A stretch of 64,000 nucleotides of DNA from the NCBI GenBank assembly GCA_008711295.1, contig VUYV01000189.1:233876-297875 (forward strand). The letters run 5' to 3'. Positions 46,824 to 59,400 of the stretch are shown here, piece by piece. A program made the translations under genes and the position numbers. How positions within the stretch are numbered: the first letter of the stretch is position 1; each line of letters begins with the position of its first letter. The DNA is from Anarhynchus alexandrinus (lineage: Eukaryota > Chordata > Aves > Charadriiformes > Charadriidae). The notes under the pieces are model-generated. The model was not told the origin of the DNA. It searched no databases and saw only the letters and a program-made list of their open reading frames with translations.

Positions 46824-49276
46824 ACATACTTGAAGAGATTGTGCAGTAACCCTAGCTGGCATGCTTGCTGTCACATGAAAAAATGCAGCCTTGGTTTGTC
46901 TTCTTCCTCCAGATTTGCCTTTAATACTAAACAAACTGAAGACAAAAAATAACGCGCAAGCTTATTGCAGTGAAACAGAAGTCTAAACTTCTGCTATGGA
47001 AATGGAAACTATTATGACAGAAAACTAAAACATGGGTTTAGAGCACATGACACCAAGTCTCTCTATTAAGGTAAATTGCAGCTGTGAAGACAGTGAGGCA
47101 GCTAAGGACAACTCCATTCTTTCAGCGCGCTTTGAAATTACTGTTAAGGCCAGTTTGGGAATGAAAGAACTGTAAATCCAGCTCTTCTCTCATGCACAGG
47201 TTGATAGCTATTTGAGATCTTTGTCTATCCCTTTCTTTGAAAAGAGATCTTCTTCTGTCTTTATCTGCTGTTAGTTTTCTCGAACTCTTTTTTCCGTAAA
47301 ATGAAAATATGTATCCCTGACCTCTGCTCTGCGAGACTTATCATTAAGTTGTGCCTCTATCGCTCAGTAACTAGCATATTCCCTCCTGCTTGAATGCCTC
47401 CCATGGTGGCCACAAAGCTCTATAAAACATAAGAAACATTCATTGTGTGTGCATCTTCATAAATTCATTATTTCCTCCTCATGCCCAGCTTTCATGGATA
47501 CTGCGTGTAATTCACTTAAGGCAGACTCAGTATAAGAGTGTATTAGTGAAACCAATCTCACTTTTTGTTTTAGGAGTTCCCGAGGTCAAAAAATCCAGCA
47601 TTTTCTGTAGAGGTGTGAAACACACCAGCGCTTCTGCTCTGGTTACAGTCATCCCCCCTAGTCTTACACAGCCTGGAGTAGAACAACGTGCTAACAGTTA
47701 CATTTATAAAATGTAGCCGAAACTCGACTATGTGGTAGGGGAATGGTAAATTTCACGATAATCTATATTCTCAGGCTAGACCAATAGCTGACCAAATATC
47801 CTGCTTCCCTCCTCTTAGCCACAATTTCTGTCTCAACATGAGAGCGTTTTCTGTTGAAGCACTGCATCCTCGTCACTTTGGACGTGGATGCAGCCTCTTG
47901 GTTAAGAGCATCTTATTAGCTGTAGATGTGGGATAGGAATGGTTTGGGGCAGGAGGGTGTACTGCACAATTTTCTAGTTTTAGCGAAGATATTTTGTACA
48001 TGCAAAGAGGACTCTTGATAATTTGAAACAGAAAGGTGAAGGGCTAGCAGGAGAGGAAGAAAAATAGAAGCTAAGTGGAAAAATATTAGCAAGAATCAGT
48101 ATACCTGATCTAATTTGATCTAAGTTTTTCCTTGCTGTTATTCTCTGTAAAGTTTTGTTCATCTGTGCTAAAAATTGTCTTTTTCCAACAGCTTTGATTA
48201 ATCAAGGGCTTCTGTGTCCCCCTTCCCTTTAGTGACTGTTTTTCTGGGCTGGCCTGGGAAACTGCAGAGCCTTTGCTGAGGAACAGGAAAGAGCAGCTGC
48301 CTGGTATATTCTTCAAGTGGTGAACACCTGCTGCTGGAGACGTTCTCAAATCGGCTGCTCACAAAGCTCAGAACAAAACCAAGCAGGATCCTGCAGGTAA
48401 GACTGGGAAATTAAGAACAGTACCTGCAGTGCCTCTTTCTTGGCCTAAGCAAAGGGCTCAACACATCAATATGTGGTTGGGAACTGAATACAGGTTTCCT
48501 GCGTCTGGTCTGGTGACCAGTCCACAAGCTACAAGTAGTTGCCTGGTCAATCAATTGAAGACTTTGGATAAATCATTAGAATAGTCTCCAGAATTGTCAC
48601 TCTAGGATCAAACTTCAGAGTTCTTGTGCAGACTAATGCCTATTGTTTTATTTTGCTGTGTTTAGAATCAAATAAGTGTGAAATTCTGTAGTGTGCAGTT
48701 AAATTCATTCCTGTTTATAAGTAATTAAGATTTACATCCCTAATACCTGACAGGCTGGAACCATTCTGAGATCAAAAACCAGGGGGGAAAACAGAAAACT
48801 CCTGACTGAAATTTTACTGGCTGGATAGAGGCAGACATAGCATAGGAACTTGAAAGCCTACGATTAAAACAAGGCTTGTGTCTCTGTTTAATCTGCTGCT
48901 ACGGCTGTCCTTGCTGCACTGTTCTCCAGGCATTCAATCCTTGTCTTGTTAAGTGTTTGTTCTAATCTTTCTCCTCTGTTCTTACTCTTAAGCTTTTTTA
49001 ATTCCTTCCACCCTTTGGGGTGGCTAGCATTCACGCTCAAAGGGGATTGAAAAGAAAACATTACTGTTCCGAGGAACATAGGCTGGATTGTGGCTTTCCC
49101 CTGTCCTGATGTTTATTAGGAAATGCATAATGTATACTGCTGTGCTATGGCTCCCATGTTTCAATTTTATGCCTGCCTCGTTTCCTGGATCATATACTGT
49201 GCTTACAATTTGCATGATGAACTTCTAATTTTATATTTGCATGTGATAGCTAGTCAAGGTTTGGTTTTGATACAAA

Positions 49277-49301
49277 TTTTTTTTTTTTTTTTTTTTTTTT
49301 T
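49277..49301. repeat. 25-T homopolymer tract
   Basis: Twenty-five uninterrupted T. The length suggests a recent or slipping homopolymer; the count may vary between individuals or be affected by sequencing error. Confidence 0.9.
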
Positions 49302-50138
49302 ACTCTGGCATACATCTGGTGATTTAGATGATGCAGCAAATTGTGTCAGAACTGAAAACTGTTAAATTTGTGTCTGCTGGTCAGGTGCAGCTTAGCAACC
49401 TGCGCCACCTCTCTTTTCTGGGAAATGCTGATGTTCAGCCTTGCTGGTGGGGGTCCAGAAAATCTGGCACCAAGGCAAAAGTGTAGAAAAAACCATCGTT
49501 ATTGCTCTCTGTGTGCCTTGTCCTTCTCACCCTTTTAATACCTCTTAAACTAGAGGCAATCTGTTCTTTGCGGTGGTCGGTTCCTGCAAAAGGAGAGAGC
49601 TGGCAGCTGACTAGAAAAGGAGCTGAAAGTATGGAGAAATTGTGCTGTGAGCAATTCTGCAGCCACTATTAGTTGTTTACATTTACTTGCTTGTTAGTTT
49701 TTAGTTTTTTGGCTACTTTAACATTCAGTTCTGTTTCTTTACGGTACATCCCGTGCCCCCACTTGCAAACCAGATAACAATGTTGTTTATAACATGAAAT
49801 TGGGGTTATTTATCTTCAGAAATTTACTGTTCACCTAGTTTTATGTTATGACTAGTTCATCCTTGACAACATTGTGACTGTTTCTTTACAAGCATTTAGG
49901 GCTTTTCAGGTGTTATGCAAACTAGCCTTTTTGGGTTTAGAAGCTTTATAATACTTTGCACTTACAAATTTGACTAAACTACCGTGCTTTCTGGCACTTG
50001 TGACACATGAAACCATGCTGACAGGACAGAAAGAAAACCAGATGAGCCGGTTCTCAGGTGGAGTCTGGCAAGCAGCTTCCGAGCACGGTTGTCTCCGTAC
50101 TGCCAAACAGAAAACTGCATTGCAGCTCTGTAGCTCCA

Positions 50139-50140
<2 letters not shown>

Positions 50141-50167
<27 letters not shown>
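50141..50167. repeat. 27-T homopolymer tract
   Basis: Twenty-seven uninterrupted T followed by AAAGTCGGGGAGGG. It could be a reversed poly(A) tail, but no retroposed gene is recognisable to its right. Confidence 0.9.
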
Positions 50168-50171
<4 letters not shown>

Positions 50172-53100
50172 TCGGGGAGGGTATCTTTCCAAAACTGCTT
50201 GACTTAATGACCAGTCTACCACAAACTCACAACATGGTTTGTGCAGGTATCTTGAAGATAACTTCAAGATCCTGCTCTGATACATTTCTGAACTGGGGCA
50301 GGTATGTCTCATTTTTCAGTCATAAACAAAGTTAATTCAGGAGATCTTAATGTCTAAGTGGGTTGGAAAGAAAAATCTCCAGCCCCAATCTGTGTTAGGA
50401 TGATTCTATAGAAGGTTTGATTTGAGTTTGAGAAACTGTTTTGATTTTGAAGGACAGAAAATTGTAAACACCTATCTTTTCCTCTGTTAGCTAAAGGAAG
50501 ATGATCTTTGCTATTTATTTGAACTTTTTTCAATTAAAAATGATAAATTGATGATAAATAATACAGCATTTTATTTAAGATGTTTTAAATTTGGATTTCA
50601 AGTAAACACTCTGTTCTTCAGCTTCTTTTGGTGACTTTTGAATTGATACTTATGTTGTAACAAGATATACATATTTATATATATGTATAATGAGTTGAGA
50701 CAGATGAGGGGACAGATGTTTTCTTCAGCCAGTGTCTCATTATGCGTGTTCTTACTTCTGACAAGGTTACTTCAAGTTTTCTCAAGAATTATAATCTTCA
50801 GCTTTGCTACTACTTTAACTCTTTGGGTTTGAGTCCAGCTATTTTTATATTGCATGAATTCAGTGCTACCCTTCTCAAGGGAATGAGGATTGTTTAATTC
50901 TGTTCCTATTTACATTTGTAAAACCCCAATAATCAACCTTATATTAAAAAAAAAAATTCTGCTAAATATTCTATTTAGTAAATACTTACCCAGAAATTTT
51001 ACACGTTCTGCGGTTACTGCAGCGATGGGGTATCAATTTTTGCTCAGCTTTCGGGTACAATTTTCTGCAATACCTTTGTGCTAAGGAAGTACGTTATTCG
51101 ACCCTTATTGAAGTGCTTAAATCACTGAGAGTCTGACACTTGAGACAGTCGTCCCAGGCTGGTGGCAATGCCTTTTTTAATCTGTAACAGGAGTAACTTT
51201 TCCCCTCAGCAGACAGGACCTCTGCTAGAAACCCCTCCCCACAGTTCTGGGTGTAAGAAGCAGTTCTGAATCAGTGGATCAGGCTCTCTAATGGGGCACT
51301 GCAACTCTGCCTGGGGTGGAGAAGTTTTAACAAGTAACTGTCCGCCTACACCACAGCAACTGAGTGTTATTAGGATGGTTGCCTTATAGTATCATTTCTA
51401 CTGGGGGGACATGAGGTAGATAGAAGACTTGGGAAACACAGATCATTTCACCACAGTATTTTGCTTTTGAGGTTGCAGTGAGTGTTCCTCACTAAAACCA
51501 GGATCTGACCCAGTGTCCTGTTTTCTTTTGGAGCATTGCTTACTTGTGACATGTCGCAAAAATCCCATAACAAAATAGCACAGATCCCCAGAGTAATGTT
51601 TGAACTAGGCCCGCTCTCAGTCACCTGGTTTTCTCTTTGCTTAGCTGCCAAACCGCTGTTAAAATTCATGGTTACCAGTTTTTCGTTGTGTTGTCTTCTT
51701 AAAGTGCGCCATTTCTCCAGCCTTCCCAAGATCTTCACAGAATGCTATACAAATGTGAACATCCAAATGATGAACGGCCCAAATTTGACACATTTCATAT
51801 ATGAGCATCCAGTTCTAGTATTACTGTAAAATTTCTTACAAAAAGGCTTCAATACAATGACTATTGATTATTTTTTCTTTTTTTCTTATTATGTTGCTAG
51901 CACTGGTAACTGCTTTCGATTTGTTTTCACCTTTGGCTTCTTAAAATAACTCATTAAATACTTTTTGAGGGTTTTAAGGATTTTCAATGACTTTGACTGT
52001 ACTGTTGTGTTCCTTTTCACTTGCGTGCTACACCAGTAGTTTTCAGCTTGTGTTCAGCTGTTGCCCACCTATCTGGGGTGCCGTGGAGACTGGCCGCAGG
52101 CTGTCGGGCCTCATGTAGTGGAAGCAACCAGCATTTTCTCTACATCCAAGGGTCTGAAGAAAAAAATGCCTTGAGTCACTATGAACACTCACAGCAGTCA
52201 GGAGAGAGTGGGAAGGAGATGTGTGAAAAGGAGATAGCAAAACTCATCTAGAAGTCACATTAGCTCTTTACACTTCCATTGGCAGTCAGGTAACCATTTT
52301 TCATTAACAGCAACATAAATAGAATTCTGCTCAAATAGATTAAGTGTTCTGATGCAAGGAGGAGACGAGAACAGGCTGTTTCCTGACTAATTTTGAGGTG
52401 TCTGATTTGACTCCTCTTCTGGGTCTGCCAGAAGTCAAAGAAGTTGAGCAGCTGTCCTGTGAAGCAGGTAAAGCACCTTTGTCAGCTTTATGCTGAAAGA
52501 CAATACCTTAACACGGGGGGAATTTTCAGTCCAGTGTCCGATCTCCCAGTGCTGCAGTTGTAATATGGGGAGTGGTCCTCGTGGTCCGAAAAATTCAGCC
52601 TTCTCTCTTTGTGCACAGTCTCTGTAAATTTTTTATGGTTTAAACCTGTACATTTCCCTTTTTCTGCACCAGGGCCAGAGTTTAGGCCCCTGTGTTCATA
52701 CTGGTTTTTCTGACACGTTTGTTTATGCTTGTGTTGTCAGAGGAGTTCCAGTTTGTCAGTGTGATGCTAGAGGTAGCAAGGTGGCAGAAATCTGAGGATG
52801 TTAACAGATAAAGAAATATGTTTTATGCATGTGCCGTGGTGGTGTGTAGAATGGGAAATAATGATTACTTTTGACAGGGTATGTTGAACAGCACCGCCCT
52901 TCTGCATTACATTTTGCATTTGAAATTTTAATTACAGGTTACAAGCTTACTGACAATGTAAAGGATACGTGCACCTTAAATGTAGGTCATACTGCTTCAT
53001 ATGAAAACCTCTGCCCTTACAGCTGAAGATATGCCAGGCGTTCTCTCTCGGGGCAGCAGACAGGGTACACTTGACCTGATCTACATAGTTCACTGGATCT

Positions 53101-53551
53101 AACATCTGCGTTATGATACCAGAGTTCAGGTGCTTCATTTCCTACCTTATTTTGTCACTTCAGTGCTGCTGAAAGAGGATAGCAGCTGAGAGTGACATAA
53201 ACCAATGTTTGTATATGCCAATGAATTTTTTGCAATTGCATCTGTTAGATGGTGTTGTTTGGTTTTGGTTTTTTTTCTTAATGGTTATTCAAGAGTCACT
53301 CAGCCGCTAAAAGGAAAAACTTATTAAATATTTAATGTCTCTGAACCACTCCGAGACTGAAATAATCCTGTTTCTGCAGCTTTGGTTTAACATAATGGAC
53401 TATGAAAGGAGGCCAATGATTATATGACCATTTGAGAGTCAAAGTCAAACCTAAATCAAGAATGTCAGCAAACCATGAAAGACTTTTGATAACAATCATG
53501 CAGACAAAAATATAGCAGAAATATAATATATACAGAAATAAAATTTTTGTT

Positions 53552-53685
53552 ATCCTTGGTCAGCAGGAGTAGCACTGTATTTTGTGAAGGTACCTGCTGA
53601 AACTGGATAGACTAGCTATTCCTGGCACGAAACGCTACTCAGTGGGACTGTGGCCACCTGAACGCTGCACTTCCTGACCAAGGAT
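53552..53685. repeat. Inverted-repeat-bounded 134-bp segment, possible MITE relic
   Basis: The ends are a perfect 12-base inverted repeat, ATCCTTGGTCAG (53552-53563) and CTGACCAAGGAT (53674-53685). Extending inward to 22 bases, 18 of 22 positions still match. This looks like the terminal inverted repeats of a small non-autonomous DNA transposon. No target duplication is clear at the outer edges and I do not recognise the termini as those of a known family, so chance remains possible. Confidence 0.35.
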
Positions 53686-55519
53686 CAGCAAACTTCAATG
53701 AAGTGGAGAGCTGGCTAAAAGTTTGGCAAGGTGTTGGGTATTTTGGAAGATTGTTTGAATCAGTAAGTCCCTGAAAATCTTCTGCAAATGTTCTTTATTT
53801 GTAAGGAAAAAAAAAAACCACAACAGGTGTACTTCCCTGATTTGCTCCTAGACATCCACTGGAAAGGAGTGCTTTCCTTTTCCTAAGTTGGTTCCAGAGT
53901 TTGGGGGAGCAGAATGACAGGGCGTGCTGCAACCAGTCAAACGTCACTGTGAATCGTACTGTGCCAGGCTGGCCATTTGGCTGCACTCGTGCAACTATCA
54001 AAGCAAACGGAGTTTTGCAGACACAGCTAGTAGAGCAGGTAAAACCACGGTGGCTTGCATTCAGATGCGGTGCAGGCTGCTGAAATTGTCTAACTGGGTG
54101 ATATAAAATAAAGCTTTCCTAATAGTCTGAGAAGAGTCATTCCAATCCTGAGTCCTCATGTCTAGGTTCCAAGTTACTCCCGTACGCTTTCAGAGGTGGT
54201 TTCAGGTAAGGCTAAGACGTGTTTCTCTGGGCATATCAGGTGGATGCTGGACGCTTGTCCTGAAACGTCTTCTTTCTTCCCTTCCTTCCTGCAAGAACTG
54301 CACTATAGCCACGATGTTGCATATCTGAGCTATCTTCATGTAAGAGAATCTAGTTTCGTCTTGCTATTGGCAACCCTGTTGGACTTGCCTTTGAGGCAAT
54401 ATTATTCAATAAACTGAGGCTTTGTAGACTGGTATTCTATTCATTATTTTTCTACTCAAGGATGTGGAAAATTTGAGGCAATTTCTTTACTCTTCCTATT
54501 AGCTACTGTAATTAGAGGTCATGAGCAAAGGATGATAAATTGTCCTTTTACCAGTCCTGAGCAACAGGAACATGGTGGACTTTCCCGTTCTGAAGCAAGA
54601 GCCCGGCAACAAAAGTGAATATGCAATTAAAAAAAAATCAAACAAAAAAGCCCACCAAACATCTCTGTCAGGGTGACATTTAAAATAATCCCCAGTTAAA
54701 TCTTATACTAATGCCTTTGATATTTTTTTTTGACCAGATTTTCTTTTCTTTTTTTTTTTTTGTAATAGAATATACTCAGCTGATTCTTTACCCTGTGCTT
54801 CTCGTGTTGCAACACTAAATAAAACCCACATCTTTCCTTAACTCTTTCATTCACTGCTCCTGCAGGACCTAATTTTCCTCATCTTACTATCGGACTTCAA
54901 TGAACTTCCATCACCCTTAACATGATGAAAATGAGCCTGTGGCGTGGAAATTTTGATTTCTGATGTCAACTGAGTTTTTCATTGATTCTGCTTGGATAAT
55001 TCATGTTTTACAATGACAGAAGATGATGCACTTCAGCAGGACCAAAGTAAAAATTGTTCTGAGACTTCAGCAGTTAATTTGCATCCGTGGTGGAAGTGAC
55101 AGCAGAATATGTTCATGAATCATACCTTCGTTCCCCCAGACAGCGAACGAGAACACTTCAACTGAACAATTACTGCAGATAATAAAACCTCTATTTCCTT
55201 TCAAGCACTTAAATTTCCTTTTGATTAAATAATTCCATGTTTGAGTGATGTTCATAGGTAGGACACGCTTATATAAACTCCCTCGATTAGAGCAGCATCC
55301 TGAGGAATTTATCACTTCGTGATTTTTAGCTTCAGTACGTTCTGGCAAAGTAAAATTGCTAAATAGTCTGCACATCCAATCCACTGAACTCTTTCACACC
55401 GGCTTTAGCATGACCCTCTAGCTTTAGAGCAGTGCTTCAAGTTTACAAGCCGCTAATTGTTCTGGGGTGCAGCTGCCTGAGTTAGATTGTCAGTTGTGAT
55501 TTACTACTTGCATTATGAT

Positions 55520-55670
55520 AGCACCCGGGAGCACCAGCGGCCCACGGCGCTACCCCTGTGTGCGGAGACCTGGAGAGCTCCCGGAGAGAGAGCTCTCAAC
55601 CAGAAGTCAGCTCCCAGGCACAGATTACCTAGGCGGGCAGAGGGCAACAGGGGAGCGACACAGATCAACC
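55520..55670. other. Small GC-rich, CpG-containing patch with a hairpin
   Basis: About 150 bases clearly richer in G+C and CpG than the flanks. Inside is GAGAGCTC (55573-55580) with its complement GAGCTCTC (55590-55597), spaced nine bases. It is too short for a classic CpG island. An open frame crosses it (55487-55708) but has no domain I recognise. Confidence 0.4.
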
Positions 55671-56445
55671 TGAAGGCAGATTATCAAATCACACGTCAAT
55701 ACACTTGAGATGGGAATGATCGGGATTATGTAAACCAGGTTTGAATTTGAAGTGTTTTGCATAGTCTTAGTAAAGGACCACCGGACGCTGCTGGAAGTAA
55801 GGCTATTGCCTGGGTAACGCTGCTGATAGAATGCCTTTATTTTAAATTGTGCTCAGGTGTGTGTAAGTAGTCCTAAAAAGAAATTCAATTTGCAGCAGCC
55901 AGTATTTCAAAGGAGGAGGTTTACCAACTGTGGGAACAATAGAAAAGGCATATTTGAATTGAATTTCTGAAATGTGAGACCAGTATGCCAACAATACTGC
56001 AGTTTTTAAAAATAAAGTCAGAGAAGCTATAATATTTTTTTTTTTTCCTGGTTGGTTGTAGTCTCTCTGAGGATATTTCATGTTTATACAGCATATTTAT
56101 AAATTTTAACGTATACAAGCACATAAAGGTAGATTCCAAAGTTTTTATTTAGTCATTGCTCACACAGGACTCCCACAGAAGTCTGAGAACTGTGTGTCTA
56201 TTTGAAAGTAGAAGGTATACCCATCTAAGGTGTCTACATTAATTTCTTTATCTCATTTCACATTTACTTCATATGCCACACATTGTAAACACACCCTGAA
56301 AACCAAGAAGTACTTAACTAGGTTCAAATTCTAACTTTTAGAAAACTGAGGAAATGCACAATGCAAAATATAGTGGTAACTCGGACTCTTTTGTGCAATG
56401 TAGTGGCACACCTCATACAGCGTCCCTCCACTTCTCCTCCTGGGT

Positions 56446-56462
56446 TGTGTGTGTGTGTGTGT
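56446..56462. repeat. TG dinucleotide microsatellite
   Basis: Eight and a half TG units, followed by ATTTATTTACACATA. A potential length-polymorphic marker. Confidence 0.9.
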
Positions 56463-59400
56463 ATTTATTTACACATATTTTCTTCTTTTTCTGTTAGTGC
56501 CTGAATACATTTATGTCTTTCCTTAGATACGCCCAAAGCTCTTGATTGGCAGCAAAGCCATACTGCTTGGGAGTCCAAACTAAGCTACAAAATCAGTCAA
56601 AAGCAATGCCAGTCAGCTCCTGTGTCGTAACAATCTTGGTTTTAATTTATAGCAGGAAAATGTGCGGTGTTGCTGTTGGGGGGTGTTTGTACAAATATAT
56701 TTTTTGTGGATGTTTTGCTCAGCTGAAGCAGGTAATAAATTTTTCTAACTCTGGTCACACAGATGGCTGGAGATGTCTCTGTGGTGCGAAGCAAATGGGG
56801 AGGGAAAACTGCTGGGTTTCTCCCTTGTAGCATATGAGGGGCAGGAACAAGATGTAGCCATCATCTGCTTCAGAGCAAGGTAAAGGCACCAGTATGTCTT
56901 ACTGTTTGGGGAACTGATTAGAAGGTTAATTGACTACTTCTGATTGGTTCCAAGAAATATCCTTCAAACGTAAAGGTAACTGATCCTGTTTCTGTAAATA
57001 GAGTAAAATATAGGTGCATATATTTAAGCAGTGCTCACCTGCTTTGCAACCTCGTTGCAAAAACAGTTCTAGAATTTATATATCTGACCTTGCTCACAGG
57101 GAAATAGTGTATTACACCTCACACTACGTTGTTTCTGTGATGCTGCTTTTTAAATGACCCCGTATGACAGCATCTGCGCTGTAATGGACATCACAGGTCT
57201 AAACCATGTTAATTTTCAGAAACCTCAGGGAAACTAATTTCTTTTCCCATGCACTTCTCCACTTTCTTTTTTTTTGTGTTCAATTTGGGTGGAAAACAGA
57301 GTTGTATAAGAATGCTGAAACCTAACTAATCAATCCTTTTTTCCTGGTAGAAGCTGTTCCTTGCTGGTTGGGTGAATGGGGATTGCTCACGCATGTCTAT
57401 AAGGCAGAGTCAAGTCCCCCTTTTAAACTGGTCTTGTGTCATTCACTAACAGCAAGAACCAGATGAGATCGAGCAGAGTGGTGCAAACTGTGCGTGGTGA
57501 GTTTTTCTTCCTCTGGTTCCTGCCCTTGAGTGTGTTTTTTTAGGTGGTAATGATGAAGACTGGGGAAGATGAACCCTACTAGTGAAGAAGTAAGGCTCAA
57601 GCAGGAAGTTAAGTGTCAGAAATAGGGTCCACTTCTTTTTTTCCCCTTTTCCTCTTTACAAGTGCTCTGAATGTAAGTAAAGGTTGGACACACGGCAGTG
57701 TTGCAAAGACGTTATGGGGGCAGGGAAGAAATGAGTTTCTCATCAGTGGAGTTAACTCTCAGTAAAGTTAGTAGCCTGATTCTGTATTTCTTCCAGTCAG
57801 TCATAAATTTCCTGAGACTGATACTTAACTGGAGTGTTGATTGGAGGAAGAAATAAAAAGATTTTGTGCCATCTAAAGAAATGGCACTTTTGCTGTAGTT
57901 GCCTACACAGCTTGTGTGTTACTCTAGGTTTTCCTAACTCTTGAAGAGGTATTTTCCCCCCTTTGTATGCAAAGATAAATTATGGAACTTGCTGTTTCCT
58001 TTGGGGGAAATATCTTCCTCTGCTTGTGTCTGTATGTGTGTGCAACTCATGTCTGAATACATAGAGAGTAAGGATGGAGTAAGGATTATGGCTGCAATTG
58101 ATGTGCATGGTCTAAATTAAGCAAGTCCTACTTGCTACACAATTATAAAACAATCTGAATTTCACTTTTCATTTTTATATCTAATTTTGGTGTGTGTTAA
58201 ATGTTAGTAGTCCCAGGAGATTATCTATTAAATTTATGTGTATTGACAGGAGGCACATTTCAGTATCTATTAACCTGACATGCTGTGGCATCATTCCAGG
58301 AATGACTTTATAATATCATGAAGTTGCAGTTTCTGTGTGCGCTATAAAATATTTTATTAATTTTTTTTAGCTTGAATTACCAAATTATGATGGAGTGTCT
58401 TGTGGAGACTCTAGTGACAGGTGAAACTATAACATAACTAAACCAAATCTCCGTTAGTTATAAAGAAGCAGAAACCTGAAGGGTATAACACACCCAGTTT
58501 TCTTCTCTGGTATAATTTTTTTTAGTTATTTTTTTAATTCCTTCATTCGTCTTGCACAGCTGAACAGGGAAGACCTGTTATCTCTCCTGTTTGCCATTTC
58601 TAAAGAAAGTTCTCAGATCTGAAAATTTTGCAAAATGCTATGCAGTCATGTGCTGTTCCTGCTGGGAAGCTCTACAGCCCATGTGCTTGTTCTCCTCCCT
58701 TATTATTCACTAATAATAGGGCCCTCCTTTGCAAAGGGACATCTGCCTTACAAATTCTATAGAACGATAAATTTACCTTATGTAGGTGACTGAATCACTT
58801 TTCAAGAGCACAGAAGGTTAATTTTCCAATAGTAAATAATAAAACAAAGTTTACTTGACAAGGACAGATGGAAAGTCATGCAAATAAGACTATGCAGTCA
58901 ATTATACATTGTTTTTGACGAGCATATGGACAATAGAAAAACAGAATAGGTCCGTGCCAGACAAATGAGTTGACTACATTAAGAAAAACATTTATAAAGA
59001 TTTTTGAAACAGAATTATGCCCATCGAGGAAAAACATAAATTATATTAATGGCAACTCTAAAATGGATGAAATTGTTTTGTCTTTAGCAAGAAAAAAAGT
59101 TCTTTGGAGAAAAAAGACACTTTGGGCATGAGGGAAATGGATATACCCAGATGAGCTTGTGTGTATCTGATAGTGAAATGCAGAATGAATTTGGTGGCCA
59201 GGAAAGGTCACACAGGTTACCGATCTCGTTTCCCTGTGTGTCACACCAAAAGCCTGCATGTTGCAGCAGTGGGTGAAGCTGCCATTAAGCAAAGGTGCAT
59301 TTCGTTTCTCCTCTGAATTCCAGACACACAGACCTGCACAGTCAGATACCACCCAGAGTTCGTGTGCTCTATGTACCATTGCTAGTTATTCTTGAGACTT

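Larger units (their letters stand above)
44982..53551. other. Unique noncoding sequence, no gene recognised
   Basis: No exon or RNA gene recognised. Contains the inverted CCATGGAAACT pair (46764-46823), two long T tracts (49277-49301, 50141-50167) and an AT palindrome at 50666-50689. Reading frames beside the T tracts are only extended by phenylalanine or lysine runs. Confidence 0.6.

Noticed and set aside
49970..50335. 121-codon open frame on the plus strand
   Set aside because: It is held open by phenylalanine codons of the T27 tract; not a real coding sequence.
50666..50689. TATACATAT / ATATGTATA hairpin
   Set aside because: Pure AT alternation; such palindromes are common in low-complexity AT DNA.
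55067..55384. 105-codon open frame on the minus strand
   Set aside because: No recognisable protein; the sequence looks more like noncoding DNA.
59041..59379. 112-codon open frame on the minus strand
   Set aside because: No recognisable protein family and no supporting context; consistent with chance.
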